From positions 682,001 to 746,000 of the forward strand of contig JAEPNV010000001.1 of assembly GCA_017643215.1 (NCBI GenBank): a DNA stretch of 64,000 nt. Reading direction: 5' to 3'. The first letter of the stretch is position 1. Every line of letters starts with the position of its first letter. The position numbers were made by a program, and so were the translations under genes. The stretch is from Roseibium sp. GTDB taxonomy: Bacteria; Pseudomonadota; Alphaproteobacteria; Rhizobiales; Stappiaceae. Under the pieces are notes generated by a model. That model saw nothing but the letters and a program-made list of their open reading frames with translations. It was not told where the DNA came from and did not search any database. Shown here piece by piece: positions 36,940 through 46,060 of this stretch.

Positions 36940-36969
36940 GCTCCGGACCGCGATAGGGCGGACCGGAGC
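36940..36969 (-). terminator. Hairpin downstream of dnaA
   Basis: GCTCCGGACCGC (36940-36951) pairs with GCGGACCGGAGC (36958-36969) over 12 bp with one mismatch and a 6-base loop, 36 bp after the dnaA stop. It probably ends the dnaA transcript. No T-run is visible. It shares the core CTCCGG/GGACCGGAG with the hairpin at 36233-36261. Confidence 0.5.
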
Positions 36970-37004
36970 TGAAGTTCAGGCGCGACGGCGCTCGGCTCGA
37001 GCCG

Positions 37005-38468
37005 TCAGCTTTGCGCGAGCCGCTTGAGCAAATCGATTTCGCCGGCAAGACTTCCGTCAGCCTTGACCATCTTTTCGATTTTTCGGACGGCGTGAAGAAC
37101 CGTCGTGTGGTCCCGGTTACCGAACCGCCGGCCGATTTCCGGTAGCGAACGCGGGGTCATCATCTTTGAAAGATACATGGCGATTTGCCTCGGCCGCACG
37201 ATTGTGTGCGCGCGGCACGACGACAACAAGTCCGCTTTGGTGACGCTGAAGTGCTTGCAGACGACCTGCTGGATGTCCTCGATGCGGACCGCGCGAACCT
37301 CGCTCGTGCGCACGAGATCATGAAGGGTCTTGTCCGCCAGCTCCAGGGTCACCGGCTGGTGCGTGAGCTGGTTGTGTGCGATCAATCGGTTGATCGCGCC
37401 TTCCAGGTCCCGGCCTGACGACGTGACGATCCGCGCGATATGGTCGAGCACCGCGTGAGGAACATCAAATGTCGGATAATCACGTTTTGCCAGAGCCACC
37501 CGATTGGCGAGAATGTTTCGGCGCAACGTGTAGTCCGGCTGTTGGATGGCAGTGACCAGGCCGTCCGCGAGGCGCCGCCGGATCGGCTCATCGAGCGTGT
37601 CGAGTGCCTGCGGCGGCCGGTCAGATGCAACGATCACGCGCTTGGGTGAATCCAGCAGCATCCGCAGCGTCTGGCAGAACTCGTGCTGAAGCTGCTTGCC
37701 ATGCAAAAGCTGAATGTCGTCGATCAGCAGCAGATCGACACTGTCCAGTGTCTGCTTGACCGCCGTGAACGACCGTGTCCGCAAAGCCGGCACGAGGTGG
37801 TACATGAAATACTCTGCAGTGACGTAGAGCGCCTTTTGGCCCTGCGCCCGTACGGCCGCAGCGGCGGCTTGAAGCAGATGCGATTTGCCGATCCCGACCC
37901 CGGAGTGGATGTATAGGAGATCAAGATTCTTGGCATCCGTGCCGGACATTTGCCGCACGGCAGTGAACGCCAAACCGTTTGAGATGCCGTCGACGAAATT
38001 ATCGAATATCAGCTGTGGCTTGAGCGCCGCGCCTTGCAGAAATTGCATCTGAACATCGCCCATCGTCCCGGGCAACTCTGGTGTCCCATTTCGCGACGGA
38101 GCGGTGTCGATGCGCCGCGTCGGCGACAATGCACGCGTCTGATAGTTTGAATTGGACGCATTAAGGTTACCAGGTGCGGGTAGGCTGGGAGCGCGGCGCG
38201 GACGAATAGCGCCTCTGACGGTGAGCTCAACCCGGTCGATCGACTCTCCCTCATTTTTCCAAAGATTGACGATCCGGTCTTTGTAGTGGAGCTGAATCCA
38301 ATTCTTCAAAAAACGCGTTGGAACGGACAGCCGAACCATATCGTCGCTTTGTTCCTCAAGAAGGACCCGTCCGAACCAATTGGAGAAAACATCGTCCCCC
38401 AATTCCGCCCGCAGTTTGGTCTTTACAACTTCCCATCTTTCATTGCCACGTGCACTTTGTGTATGCAT
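37005..38468 (-). CDS. dnaA: Chromosomal replication initiator protein DnaA
   Basis: A 487-residue AAA+ initiator that opens oriC. ATG 38468 has AAGGGGC upstream. Domain I is near residues 11-85 (WEVVKTKLRAELGDDVFSNWF), a variable linker follows, then the AAA+ domain: Walker A GVGIGKS near 188-196, Walker B LLLIDDIQLL near 244-253, sensor block VIVASDRPPQ and EPIRRRL. Domain IV carries the DNA-binding signature IGRRFGNRDHTTVLHAVRKI near residues 440-460. The first glycine of the Walker A loop is serine (HSGVG), as is common in alphaproteobacterial DnaA. The 571-bp upstream region lacks canonical DnaA boxes. Confidence 0.97.
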   Translation of the reverse strand: MHTQSARGNERWEVVKTKLRAELGDDVFSNWFGRVLLEEQSDDMVRLSVPTRFLKNWIQLHYKDRIVNLWKNEGESIDRVELTVRGAIRPRRAPSLPAPGNLNASNSNYQTRALSPTRRIDTAPSRNGTPELPGTMGDVQMQFLQGAALKPQLIFDNFVDGISNGLAFTAVRQMSGTDAKNLDLLYIHSGVGIGKSHLLQAAAAAVRAQGQKALYVTAEYFMYHLVPALRTRSFTAVKQTLDSVDLLLIDDIQLLHGKQLQHEFCQTLRMLLDSPKRVIVASDRPPQALDTLDEPIRRRLADGLVTAIQQPDYTLRRNILANRVALAKRDYPTFDVPHAVLDHIARIVTSSGRDLEGAINRLIAHNQLTHQPVTLELADKTLHDLVRTSEVRAVRIEDIQQVVCKHFSVTKADLLSSCRAHTIVRPRQIAMYLSKMMTPRSLPEIGRRFGNRDHTTVLHAVRKIEKMVKADGSLAGEIDLLKRLAQS

Positions 38469-39039
38469 TTTTCGCCCCTTAAAGAAGGATAGCGGCCAAA
38501 CACATTCGCTTTTTGTTGCGTGTTGTTGAGGTCCGTGTTTCCAGAGGGACCCGTATCACTTGGCCGATCGATTTCCTGTTCATAATCATCCCAGCCAATC
38601 CATATGAGATGGGGTGTCGGGCTGGCGGGATCGACCAAGAAATCAAGTGGTTTGCCTCAGTTGTTTTTGAACACCAGGTTGTCAGGATTTGCGACAAGCT
38701 TATTAAGCCGCTTTATTGCCCCAACAGGTTTTTCGCGTTTCCTCCTCTTTGCCTTCGGCGCCAAATTAGCCGCCGATCCGTAATCTGTTGTTAACGATTG
38801 TTAACCACCTTTTTAGATTTTGGGTCTTTTTATCGGAGTTTTCAAAGAAAAACGCATTTATCCGAAAAACTTATATGTGCGATCTTGAAATCGGACGCTC
38901 GTTAGCTGTCAAATTTTCTAAGGTTCGCAAACAGGCTGGCCGATAGTCGTCAGCGCTGAACGAGAAGCTGGATAGATGGGGCCATGCGAAATCAGCCGTG
39001 GCAGTCCGTTTAGCGGCCCGAAAGGAGGCGACCTCTGGC
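38469..39039. other. 571-bp A+T-rich region upstream of dnaA
   Basis: No gene. It is more A+T-rich than the rest of the window, particularly at 38760-38930. A direct repeat TTGTTAAC (38788-38795 and 38798-38805) lies in the likely dnaA promoter region; TTAA-N6-TTAA spacing recalls but does not match the CtrA site (TTAA-N7-TTAA). Only weak DnaA-box-like sequences (TTATCCGAA near 38858, TTAACCACC near 38801) are present. It probably carries the dnaA promoter; it does not look like a complete oriC. Confidence 0.4.
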
Positions 39040-40455
39040 TTATGGCAGAACGCGCCCTGGATTGAGGATGCCTTCGGGATCGAGAGCCTGTTTGAGCCTG
39101 CGCATCAGATCGAGCTCGACCTTGCTTTTTACGCCGGGCAGGAGATCCTTCTTCAAACGTCCGATGCCGTGTTCAGCGGAGATCGACCCGCCGAATTTGT
39201 GAACGATACCGTGGACAATGGTGTTCATCTCGTCCCATTTGGCGACAAACGCCGCCTTGTCTGCGCCTTCGGGTTGGCTGACATTGAAATGGATGTTGCC
39301 ATCGCCAAGATGCCCAAACGGAACCGGGCGGCAGCCCGGAACGAAGGCTTCTACGGCCGCGATCGCCTCGGCAAGGAACTCCGGTATCAGAGCGACCGGG
39401 ACCGAGACATCGTGCTTGATGGATCCGCCTTCTTCCTTTTGGACCTCGGACATGCCGTGGCGGATGTGCCAAAAATCCTTCACCTGCTGAAGGCTCTGCG
39501 CAAAGGCGGCATCTTCGACGAGGCCGGTTTCGAACGCCTCGGCAAGGATGGCTTCCTGCAACGCCCGAATTTCGAACGCATCCGACCCGCTCGACAATTC
39601 CATCAGGGCATACCAATTGTGCGGACCGGTGAGCGGATCGCGCGCGCCACCCAGATGGCGCAGGCAGAATTCAACGCCGGTCCGCGGCATCAGTTCAAAG
39701 CCGGTCAGAACCGGCCCGGCTTGAGCCTTGGCGATGGAAAACAGGGCCAATGCGTCTTCGGGACTGGCGAGGCCGACAAAGGCCGCTTCGAGCTTTTTCG
39801 GCTTTGGAAACAGCTTGAGTGCGGCTGCCGTGATGATGCCTAAAGTGCCCTCTGCGCCGATAAATAATTGTTTCAAATCATAACCGGTATTGTCCTTGCG
39901 AAGGGTGCGCAGACCGTTCCAGATCTCGCCGTTTGCCAGCACCACTTCCAGCCCGAGTACAAGATCGCGCGTGTTGCCATAGGCCAGCACAGCCGTGCCG
40001 CCGGCGTTGGTGGAGATGTTTCCGCCGATTTGGCACGATCCCTGGGCCCCCAGGGACAGCGGAAACAAACGGTCAGCTTCTTCCGCAGCGGTCTGTACGG
40101 CTTCCAGCACCACGCCGGCCTCCACGGTGATGGTGAAGCCTTGCGGATCGACCGCGCGGATCCGGTTCATCCGTCCGAGCGACAGCACCACTTCCAGGCC
40201 GGATTCCCGCGGGATTTGGCCGCCGACCAATCCGGTGTTGCCGCCTTGCGGGACTATGGCGATGCCGTTCTGGGATGCATAGCGCATGATGGCGCCGACA
40301 TCCTCTGTCGATCCCGGCCGAAGCACCATCGGTGTCCGGCCGTGGTACAGATCGCGCCACTCCACAAGATACGGCGCCTGATCGACCGGGTCGGTTATCA
40401 CGTTTCCAGCACCGATCAGTTTGCCGAAGTTTTCAGCATGATTGTTCGGCTCCAT
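39040..40455 (-). CDS. FAD-linked oxidase, D-2-hydroxyglutarate/D-lactate dehydrogenase family
   Basis: A 471-residue GlcD-type flavoenzyme that oxidises a D-2-hydroxyacid and passes electrons to ETF or a quinone. The FAD-binding domain has VLRPGSTEDVGAIM and the PQGGNTGLVGGQ phosphate loop near residues 68-80, then GGNISTNAGG and FIGAEGTLGIITAA. The C-terminal cap has FGHLGDGNIHFNV, with metal-binding histidines, and SAEHGIGRLKKDLLPGVK. This type (long, with HLGDGN and HGIG) matches D-2-hydroxyglutarate dehydrogenases best, but the exact substrate is inferred. The ETF-QO gene elsewhere in this window fits such an electron route. Confidence 0.85.
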   Translation of the reverse strand: MEPNNHAENFGKLIGAGNVITDPVDQAPYLVEWRDLYHGRTPMVLRPGSTEDVGAIMRYASQNGIAIVPQGGNTGLVGGQIPRESGLEVVLSLGRMNRIRAVDPQGFTITVEAGVVLEAVQTAAEEADRLFPLSLGAQGSCQIGGNISTNAGGTAVLAYGNTRDLVLGLEVVLANGEIWNGLRTLRKDNTGYDLKQLFIGAEGTLGIITAAALKLFPKPKKLEAAFVGLASPEDALALFSIAKAQAGPVLTGFELMPRTGVEFCLRHLGGARDPLTGPHNWYALMELSSGSDAFEIRALQEAILAEAFETGLVEDAAFAQSLQQVKDFWHIRHGMSEVQKEEGGSIKHDVSVPVALIPEFLAEAIAAVEAFVPGCRPVPFGHLGDGNIHFNVSQPEGADKAAFVAKWDEMNTIVHGIVHKFGGSISAEHGIGRLKKDLLPGVKSKVELDLMRRLKQALDPEGILNPGRVLP

Positions 40456-40626
40456 AGGCGCAGATCCTCGTTCGGAAAGGGTGTGAAATCGGCGGCCAAC
40501 ATAGTGACCTTGCCGGTCCGCGTCGACGGTTCATTCCGCCACGGCCAGTCTTGAAGGAATGGGGGGGCTGTGCGATAGGAGGCCAGCCCGTTCGGGTGGG
40601 ATGATTTTTCCTTTTCGGAGATGACG

Positions 40627-41445
40627 ATGGCGGAAACGCGCGGATTGATGAACGGCAAGCGCGGCTTGATCATGGGCGTGGCGAACAACCGGTCGATCGC
40701 CTGGGGCATTGCCAAGGCTTTGAGCGATGCCGGCGCTGACATTGCCCTGACGTATCAGGGCGATGCGCTCAAAAAACGTGTCGAGCCGTTGGCCGATCAG
40801 CTGAATGCGTTTGTGGCCGGACATTGCGATGTGACCCATCCAGACAGCATCGACGCCGTATTCAACGCGCTAGAAGACCGGTGGGGGACAATCGACTTTC
40901 TAGTTCATGCGGTCGCGTTTTCCGACAAGGATGAACTCACTGGCCGGTATGTTGATACGACGGCTGCGAATTTCGCCAAGACAATGGATATCTCATGTTA
41001 CTCGCTGACCGCCGTCACACAGCGGGCCGAAAAGCTGATGGGCGAGGGTGGATCGATCCTGACATTGACCTATTACGGCGCCGAAAAGGTAATGCCGCAC
41101 TACAACGTGATGGGCGTTGCTAAGGCGGCACTGGAAGCCAGCGTGAAGTATCTCGCCATGGATCTTGGCCCCAAGAACATCCGTGTGAATGCCGTTTCGG
41201 CAGGACCAATCAAGACGCTGGCCGCTTCGGGCATTGGCGATTTCCGGTATATCTTGAAGTGGAACGAATATAACGCGCCCCTGCGCCGGTCGGTTTCGAT
41301 CGAGGAGGTGGGGGACAGCGCCTTGTTCCTTCTGTCGGATCTTGGCCGTGGCGTGACCGGCGAAATCCAGCATGTCGACTGCGGCTATAACATTGTCGGC
41401 ATGAAGGCGGTGGACGCGCCCGACATCTCCGTTGTGAAGGACTAG
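40627..41445 (+). CDS. fabI: Enoyl-[acyl-carrier-protein] reductase, NADH-type
   Basis: A 272-residue short-chain dehydrogenase for the last step of each fatty-acid elongation cycle. GGAG about 7 bases before ATG 40627 decides the start over ATG 40621. The typical FabI N-terminus is GKRGLIMGVANNRSIAWGIAKAL, and the active-site pattern Y-x6-K is in YYGAEKVMPHYNVMGVAKAAL, with a second tyrosine six residues before. The C-terminal FLLSDLGRGVTGEIQHVDCGY is standard. It is followed by a histidine phosphatase gene on the same strand, as in other Rhizobiales. Confidence 0.95.
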   Translation: MAETRGLMNGKRGLIMGVANNRSIAWGIAKALSDAGADIALTYQGDALKKRVEPLADQLNAFVAGHCDVTHPDSIDAVFNALEDRWGTIDFLVHAVAFSDKDELTGRYVDTTAANFAKTMDISCYSLTAVTQRAEKLMGEGGSILTLTYYGAEKVMPHYNVMGVAKAALEASVKYLAMDLGPKNIRVNAVSAGPIKTLAASGIGDFRYILKWNEYNAPLRRSVSIEEVGDSALFLLSDLGRGVTGEIQHVDCGYNIVGMKAVDAPDISVVKD

Positions 41446-41539
41446 GTCGCGGACCTTTTGCGTATGGTGATTAAACGAGGTGACCCGCCTTCGATGATTG
41501 CGCGTATCATGGGCACGCCTTTGAACATGCGAGCAGGTG

Positions 41540-42184
41540 ATGACGGTCGTTTCCAAGTTATCCAATCCGGCCCTGTTGCCTAGGACGCCGGCGCCTCAGT
41601 TTTTGGTATTCATCCGTCATGGTGAAACCGACTGGAATGCCGAAGGCCGGATGCAAGGGCAAAGGGACATCCCGCTCAATGTCAAAGGACTTTCACAGGC
41701 GGCGGAAAATGGCCGGCGTTTGCGCGGTTATTTTGAAGACGAAGCAGTTAGTCCGAAATCGCTCGATTTTGTCGCCTCGCCGCTTGGCCGGACCCGGCAC
41801 ACAATGGATCTTGTGCGCCGGGAGCTGGGGATGGACAACAAATCCTACCGGACAGATCCCCGGCTGATGGAACTGACCTTCGGCGCCTGGGAGGGTTTTA
41901 CGCTTCAGGAACTTGCCAAAGACGTTCCAGACAAGGTCGCCGAACGCCGAAACGACAAATGGCGGTTCACGCCGCCGGGCGGTGAGAGCTACGAAATGCT
42001 GCGCCAGCGGATCGAGCCATGGCTGGCAGAGGTCAACCGGCCGACGGTTGTCGTGTCACACGGTGGCGTATTTCGGGTTATCCGCGGCCTTTTGGAGGGG
42101 CTTGCCACTGATGCGGTCCCCAAACTGGACACGCCGCAAGATCGCGTTTTTGTCTGGCGGGACAGCAGCGGAACCTGGCTATAG
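41540..42184 (+). CDS. Histidine phosphatase (phosphoglycerate mutase-like)
   Basis: About 214 residues with the catalytic RHG motif in FIRHGETDWNAEGRMQGQRDIPLN near residues 24-47, where the histidine takes the phosphate, and the second histidine in VVVSHGGVFRVIRGLL near 171-186. ELTFGAWEGFTLQEL is also typical. The family includes phosphoglycerate mutases and many other phosphatases; the true substrate is not evident. ATG 41540 is chosen; GTG 41537 is a possible alternative. It sits 94 bp after fabI. Confidence 0.85.
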   Translation: MTVVSKLSNPALLPRTPAPQFLVFIRHGETDWNAEGRMQGQRDIPLNVKGLSQAAENGRRLRGYFEDEAVSPKSLDFVASPLGRTRHTMDLVRRELGMDNKSYRTDPRLMELTFGAWEGFTLQELAKDVPDKVAERRNDKWRFTPPGGESYEMLRQRIEPWLAEVNRPTVVVSHGGVFRVIRGLLEGLATDAVPKLDTPQDRVFVWRDSSGTWL

Positions 42185-42281
42185 GTTATGGTTACCTTGA
42201 GGCGGTTTCGCCGCCAGACACGCGTCACGGCGAGATCGCCTCGTGCCATGTCCATTGCATCTAAACCAGTGAGGCGATCGC

Positions 42282-43460
42282 GTGCCGGGCAATGAGTTCT
42301 ATAAGCAACTCCACGCATTTTCGGACTTTTCGGATCTCGGTGATCTAGGTGCCTATACTGCGGTTCCGGATGATTGGGTGGTCTTGGCGGCTGATATCGT
42401 GCGTTCCCGGGATGCAATTGCCTCCGGCCGGTATAAGGATGTCAATCTGATAGGCGCGGCGGTGATTGCCTCGGTGTTGAATGTCCTCGACCGCGACAAT
42501 GTCCCGTTTGTTTTTGGTGGTGACGGAGCGTTTGTTCTGGTTCCGGCGTCAGCCGAAGCTGATGCGCGCACCGCATTGGCCGGTGTTGCCGTTCTCGCCC
42601 GCGATGTCGCACAGTTGGACCTTCGGATTGCCGCGATCCCGGTCGCGCATCTGCGTGGGCTGGGCACGGACATCCGCTTGCGCAAATATGAACTCAGCCC
42701 AGGCAATCATCTGGCCATGGCAATCGGCGACGGCCTTGAATGCGCTGAGCGGATCCTGAAAAATCCGGAGGCCGTCAGACCGTTCGCCATCGATCCGGAC
42801 GGTTCGGCCCTGCCATCACTTGACGGATTGTCCTGCCGTTGGGAGCCGATTCCGGCCCGGCGCGGTGCGATAGTTTCAGTGATTGTGAAGCCGGCCGGTG
42901 GTGCGTCTCTTGCCTCAGTGGCCGAACGCATCGCGGAGGCGATTGGCTATGATCCGCTTTCAAATGGACCGGACGCTGCTCTTTTGACCAACGACCGGCT
43001 TCGGTTTCGTTTTTTGCCGCGGTCATTGGGAGCCGAGATCGGTCTGGTTGGTGCGGCCGCCGGCCGCCTGCGGTACGCCGTCAGGGCGATGGTCGAGTGC
43101 GTCGCCTTCGTGTGGGGGTACAAATCCGGACGCCGCGTCGGGCCGTTCGAACCGGTCCGTTACATGAATGAACTCGTCCGCAACACCGATCACCGGAAAC
43201 TGGACGACTCTTTGCGTCTTGTTCTGGATGTGTCGGACCAGGGGCTTCAGCGGCTGACCGCCAACCTCGACGAGGCGTGGCAGGCCGGCCTCCTCCGATA
43301 CGGTCTGCATGTCTCTGACCGCGCGATCATGACCTGTTTTGTTTCCGATATCGGTGAAAGCCGCCATGTTCATTTCATTGATGGCGCGGATGGTGGCTTT
43401 GCAATGGCTGCGCTAGACTTCAAGAAGCGTCTGGTGGATGGTCGTAATTCCGCGATTTGA
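42282..43460 (+). CDS. DUF3095 domain-containing protein
   Basis: A 392-residue protein from a GTG start. The DUF3095 signature is clear: FYKQLHAFSDFSDL, then YTAVPDDWVVLAADIVRSRDAIASGRYKDVNLIGAAVIASVLN and PFVFGGDGAFVLVP. The blocks around AADIVRS and FGGDGA look like the metal and nucleotide loops of class III cyclase folds, so a nucleotidyl-cyclase-like function has to be considered, but no activity is established for the family as far as I know. The second half (about 200-390) has no recognised motif. It is convergent with the downstream GGDEF/EAL gene, 9 bp apart. Confidence 0.75.
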   Translation: MPGNEFYKQLHAFSDFSDLGDLGAYTAVPDDWVVLAADIVRSRDAIASGRYKDVNLIGAAVIASVLNVLDRDNVPFVFGGDGAFVLVPASAEADARTALAGVAVLARDVAQLDLRIAAIPVAHLRGLGTDIRLRKYELSPGNHLAMAIGDGLECAERILKNPEAVRPFAIDPDGSALPSLDGLSCRWEPIPARRGAIVSVIVKPAGGASLASVAERIAEAIGYDPLSNGPDAALLTNDRLRFRFLPRSLGAEIGLVGAAAGRLRYAVRAMVECVAFVWGYKSGRRVGPFEPVRYMNELVRNTDHRKLDDSLRLVLDVSDQGLQRLTANLDEAWQAGLLRYGLHVSDRAIMTCFVSDIGESRHVHFIDGADGGFAMAALDFKKRLVDGRNSAI

Positions 43461-43469
43461 AGCCGGGGT

Positions 43470-45758
43470 CTATCCGTTCGCATTAACCCGAAGCTGGTCG
43501 ACCTGTGCGGACCTTTCGCCCGCCGGTTCCAATGAAATTGCGGCTCCGAATGTTGCGGCTTTTGCGAGGAACTCCTCCCGCGGAACAGCCTTGGAAACGA
43601 GCCAGCCCTGGATAACATCGCAGCCGCTTGCCGCTAACCAGTCTAGCTCGGCCTGGGTTTCAACGCCCTCCGCTAGCACCTCGATATCCAGGCTCTTCGC
43701 CAACTGAATCAGCGCGCTGGTGAATTTTTGCAAGTCTGGATCAGAATCGACCCCGGACACGAAGCTCCGGTCTATTTTGACCCGATCGACATGCAGATCG
43801 CGAAGACTGGAAATACTCGAATGCCCGGTGCCAAAATCATCGAGTTCAACAAAAAAGCCGATCTGCGACAGCGTTGCGACATTTGCCTTGACCGGTTCAG
43901 AAGTCACTGCGTCGACCATCACGGCCTCGAGGATTTCCACACTCACATTGCGCGGTGACAGGCCGGCCTCGTGAACGGCATCCAAAAGCCTTTCCACACA
44001 GTCGGGTGCCGCTAGGAAGCTTGCTGAGACATTTATGCCGACATGAAACGGCATCGGCCGGTCGTCGACGAATTCGGCCGCCAGCTCAAACGCCTGACCG
44101 CGAACCGTATCGTCCACCGCGTCCATATATCCTGCTTCGGCCGCAGCTGGAAGGAATGCCGCCGGGAAGCGGATGCCGTTGTCGTCATCGATCCAGCGGA
44201 CCAGGGCTTCGGCGCCGACCGTGGCACCCGTTCTGGCGCAGATCTGCGGCTGAAACCACGAGACGATGCGGCCGTTCTTAAGCGCCAGGGCGAGTTCTTT
44301 TGCGACCTCGGCGTTTTTGTCGAATTCAGCGCGCATGTCCGGATCGAACACACAGATCGCCGATGAGCCCTTGCGTTTGGCTGCCTTGAGTGCCAGCGCA
44401 GCCTCCAAAACCGTCTCTTCTGCAACGGCCCCATGCCTGAGCGAAAGGCCGATGCACGTATCCAGCGCCAAAGTGCGGCCGTCATTGTGCCGTTCCCGGG
44501 TCAACACATCCGCCGCCGTGTCGGCAAGATCGCGAAGCTCTCGCAAGCTCTTGGAGAGCCCGTGACGGACGATGATGAATTCCGTGCCGCCGGTCCGGGC
44601 AATGAAATCCGTTCCAGATACCAGGCTGCTCAGATCTTGCGCCACCTCCCGCAATACCGAATCGCCCGTGCCCTCGCCGAAAACGCTGTTGATGGCCTTG
44701 AAATGCCGGATGTCGATCAGCACCATCCCCGACGTCTGCCAGGCCTTATCCGCCGGCGGGTTTTCAAGATGCCGCATGAGGGCGCGTCTGTTCGGCAACC
44801 CGGTCAAGGGGTCGTGAAAACCGAGTGCATCGAACTCCTGCTGGGTTTGTTCAGCAAGACTGCGTCCGAGAACGATCGCCAGACCGAATGCAGCCAGGAT
44901 CACCAGCAGTCCGACGGAACTGGCAAGCACGAGCCGAAGCAGGGTCGCATTCCGCCGACCCTGCAAATCATCGATCATATAGGCAATGGATGCGTTCCAA
45001 AGGTCCATACTGGCCTTTGCCAGCGCTGGAAACCGGGCCAAGGCCGGTTCGATAACGATGTCGCTGCCAACGGACGCGCGGCCGGTCGATAAAAGCAACT
45101 CCGATCCGGCCGATTGAAACGACGCGTTGGCATCCCGGAACGCCGACGCAAGGCGCTTCAATTCCTCTGACCGTTCAGCCGGCAGACGCATTGACTGCAT
45201 CGGCGTGATGCGGCCCACATTGTCCGCAGCCACTTTGAACTGTCCGCCCTGGACAGGGATAACCATCCGGACCCATTGATTGATCGTTTCCTTGGACGCC
45301 AGCTGATCGCCCATGTGAACCAGCGCGGCGGCTTCGAAAATCACCGCCGGGATCGTGTCGCTGATGAGGAATTTGAACTCGCTCGATTGCTGATCGGAAA
45401 TGGATCCAAGGTTCGCTGCATGTGCCACGACACGCACATAATCGCGCGCATGGCTAAGGGAGCGACCGACCAGTTTTGCGTGGATGAACCGCTCATAGTG
45501 AGACAAGGCCAGATTTTGCTCGGAGATCGTCAGCCCAAGACGGCTCAGGTCAGGATGCGGAGCGGTCGTACTATCGAATGTGTTTTGAAGTTTGTCTTCT
45601 AGCAGAGGGGTCAGTTGTTCGATCGCCGCCAGCCCATGCAACCCGCGGTCGATTGTCTGGACCTGCGTCATGGACGCTTTGATCCATAGCGAAGCGAACA
45701 GAATGCTCGGTCCTAGAAGAAATATGATGATGCCGGTTAACCGGCCACGCAAAGTCAA
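43470..45758 (-). CDS. Membrane EAL phosphodiesterase with degenerate GGDEF (GGTEF)
   Basis: A 762-residue protein. One membrane helix near residues 8-25, a periplasmic domain of roughly 240 residues with long predicted helices, a second helix near 270-295, a GGDEF-like domain and an EAL domain. The cyclase signature reads GGTEF near 388-392 instead of GGDEF, losing a metal-binding aspartate, so this domain is probably a non-cyclising regulator. The EAL residues are present: EALVRW near 516-521, INVSASF, DDFGTGHSS, KIDRSF and LAEGVE. The net activity is expected to be c-di-GMP hydrolysis. It faces aroC across a divergent 302-bp gap. Confidence 0.88.
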   Translation of the reverse strand: MTLRGRLTGIIIFLLGPSILFASLWIKASMTQVQTIDRGLHGLAAIEQLTPLLEDKLQNTFDSTTAPHPDLSRLGLTISEQNLALSHYERFIHAKLVGRSLSHARDYVRVVAHAANLGSISDQQSSEFKFLISDTIPAVIFEAAALVHMGDQLASKETINQWVRMVIPVQGGQFKVAADNVGRITPMQSMRLPAERSEELKRLASAFRDANASFQSAGSELLLSTGRASVGSDIVIEPALARFPALAKASMDLWNASIAYMIDDLQGRRNATLLRLVLASSVGLLVILAAFGLAIVLGRSLAEQTQQEFDALGFHDPLTGLPNRRALMRHLENPPADKAWQTSGMVLIDIRHFKAINSVFGEGTGDSVLREVAQDLSSLVSGTDFIARTGGTEFIIVRHGLSKSLRELRDLADTAADVLTRERHNDGRTLALDTCIGLSLRHGAVAEETVLEAALALKAAKRKGSSAICVFDPDMRAEFDKNAEVAKELALALKNGRIVSWFQPQICARTGATVGAEALVRWIDDDNGIRFPAAFLPAAAEAGYMDAVDDTVRGQAFELAAEFVDDRPMPFHVGINVSASFLAAPDCVERLLDAVHEAGLSPRNVSVEILEAVMVDAVTSEPVKANVATLSQIGFFVELDDFGTGHSSISSLRDLHVDRVKIDRSFVSGVDSDPDLQKFTSALIQLAKSLDIEVLAEGVETQAELDWLAASGCDVIQGWLVSKAVPREEFLAKAATFGAAISLEPAGERSAQVDQLRVNANG

Positions 45759-46060
45759 TCAACGCCCCATCGTGTTACTCACTTGACTTGAGGAGGTTAC
45801 ACGCAGGTCTTTAATATTTTCCGAATCTACCGCTATGTTTCTGATACTCGGATGAAAATACCAGTGTATTGATGAGCGGGCGCGTTTGGCGCCGATTCAA
45901 ATACGAGCGGTGATACAAATAATATCATGCGGTACCGCCCACCTCACTTGTGGCCTTCCATCGCCCCTTGAGGTTCACCCGGTGATGACGTATCGCTGGC
46001 CGGCGTTTCGTCCGTTCGATCTTGCAAGGTCGCGGCTGTAGGAAGTGAGAAAGTCGGCCA
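45759..46060. other. Divergent promoter region between the EAL gene and aroC
   Basis: No gene. The stretch 45800-45935 is A+T-rich (for example ATAATATC, TTTAATATTTTC) and should hold promoters for both the EAL gene and aroC. I see no palindrome strong enough to name. Confidence 0.4.

Noticed and set aside
38469-39039. Chromosomal origin next to dnaA
   Set aside because: Only isolated poor matches to DnaA boxes; in many Rhizobiales oriC is elsewhere. Not supportable without GC skew.
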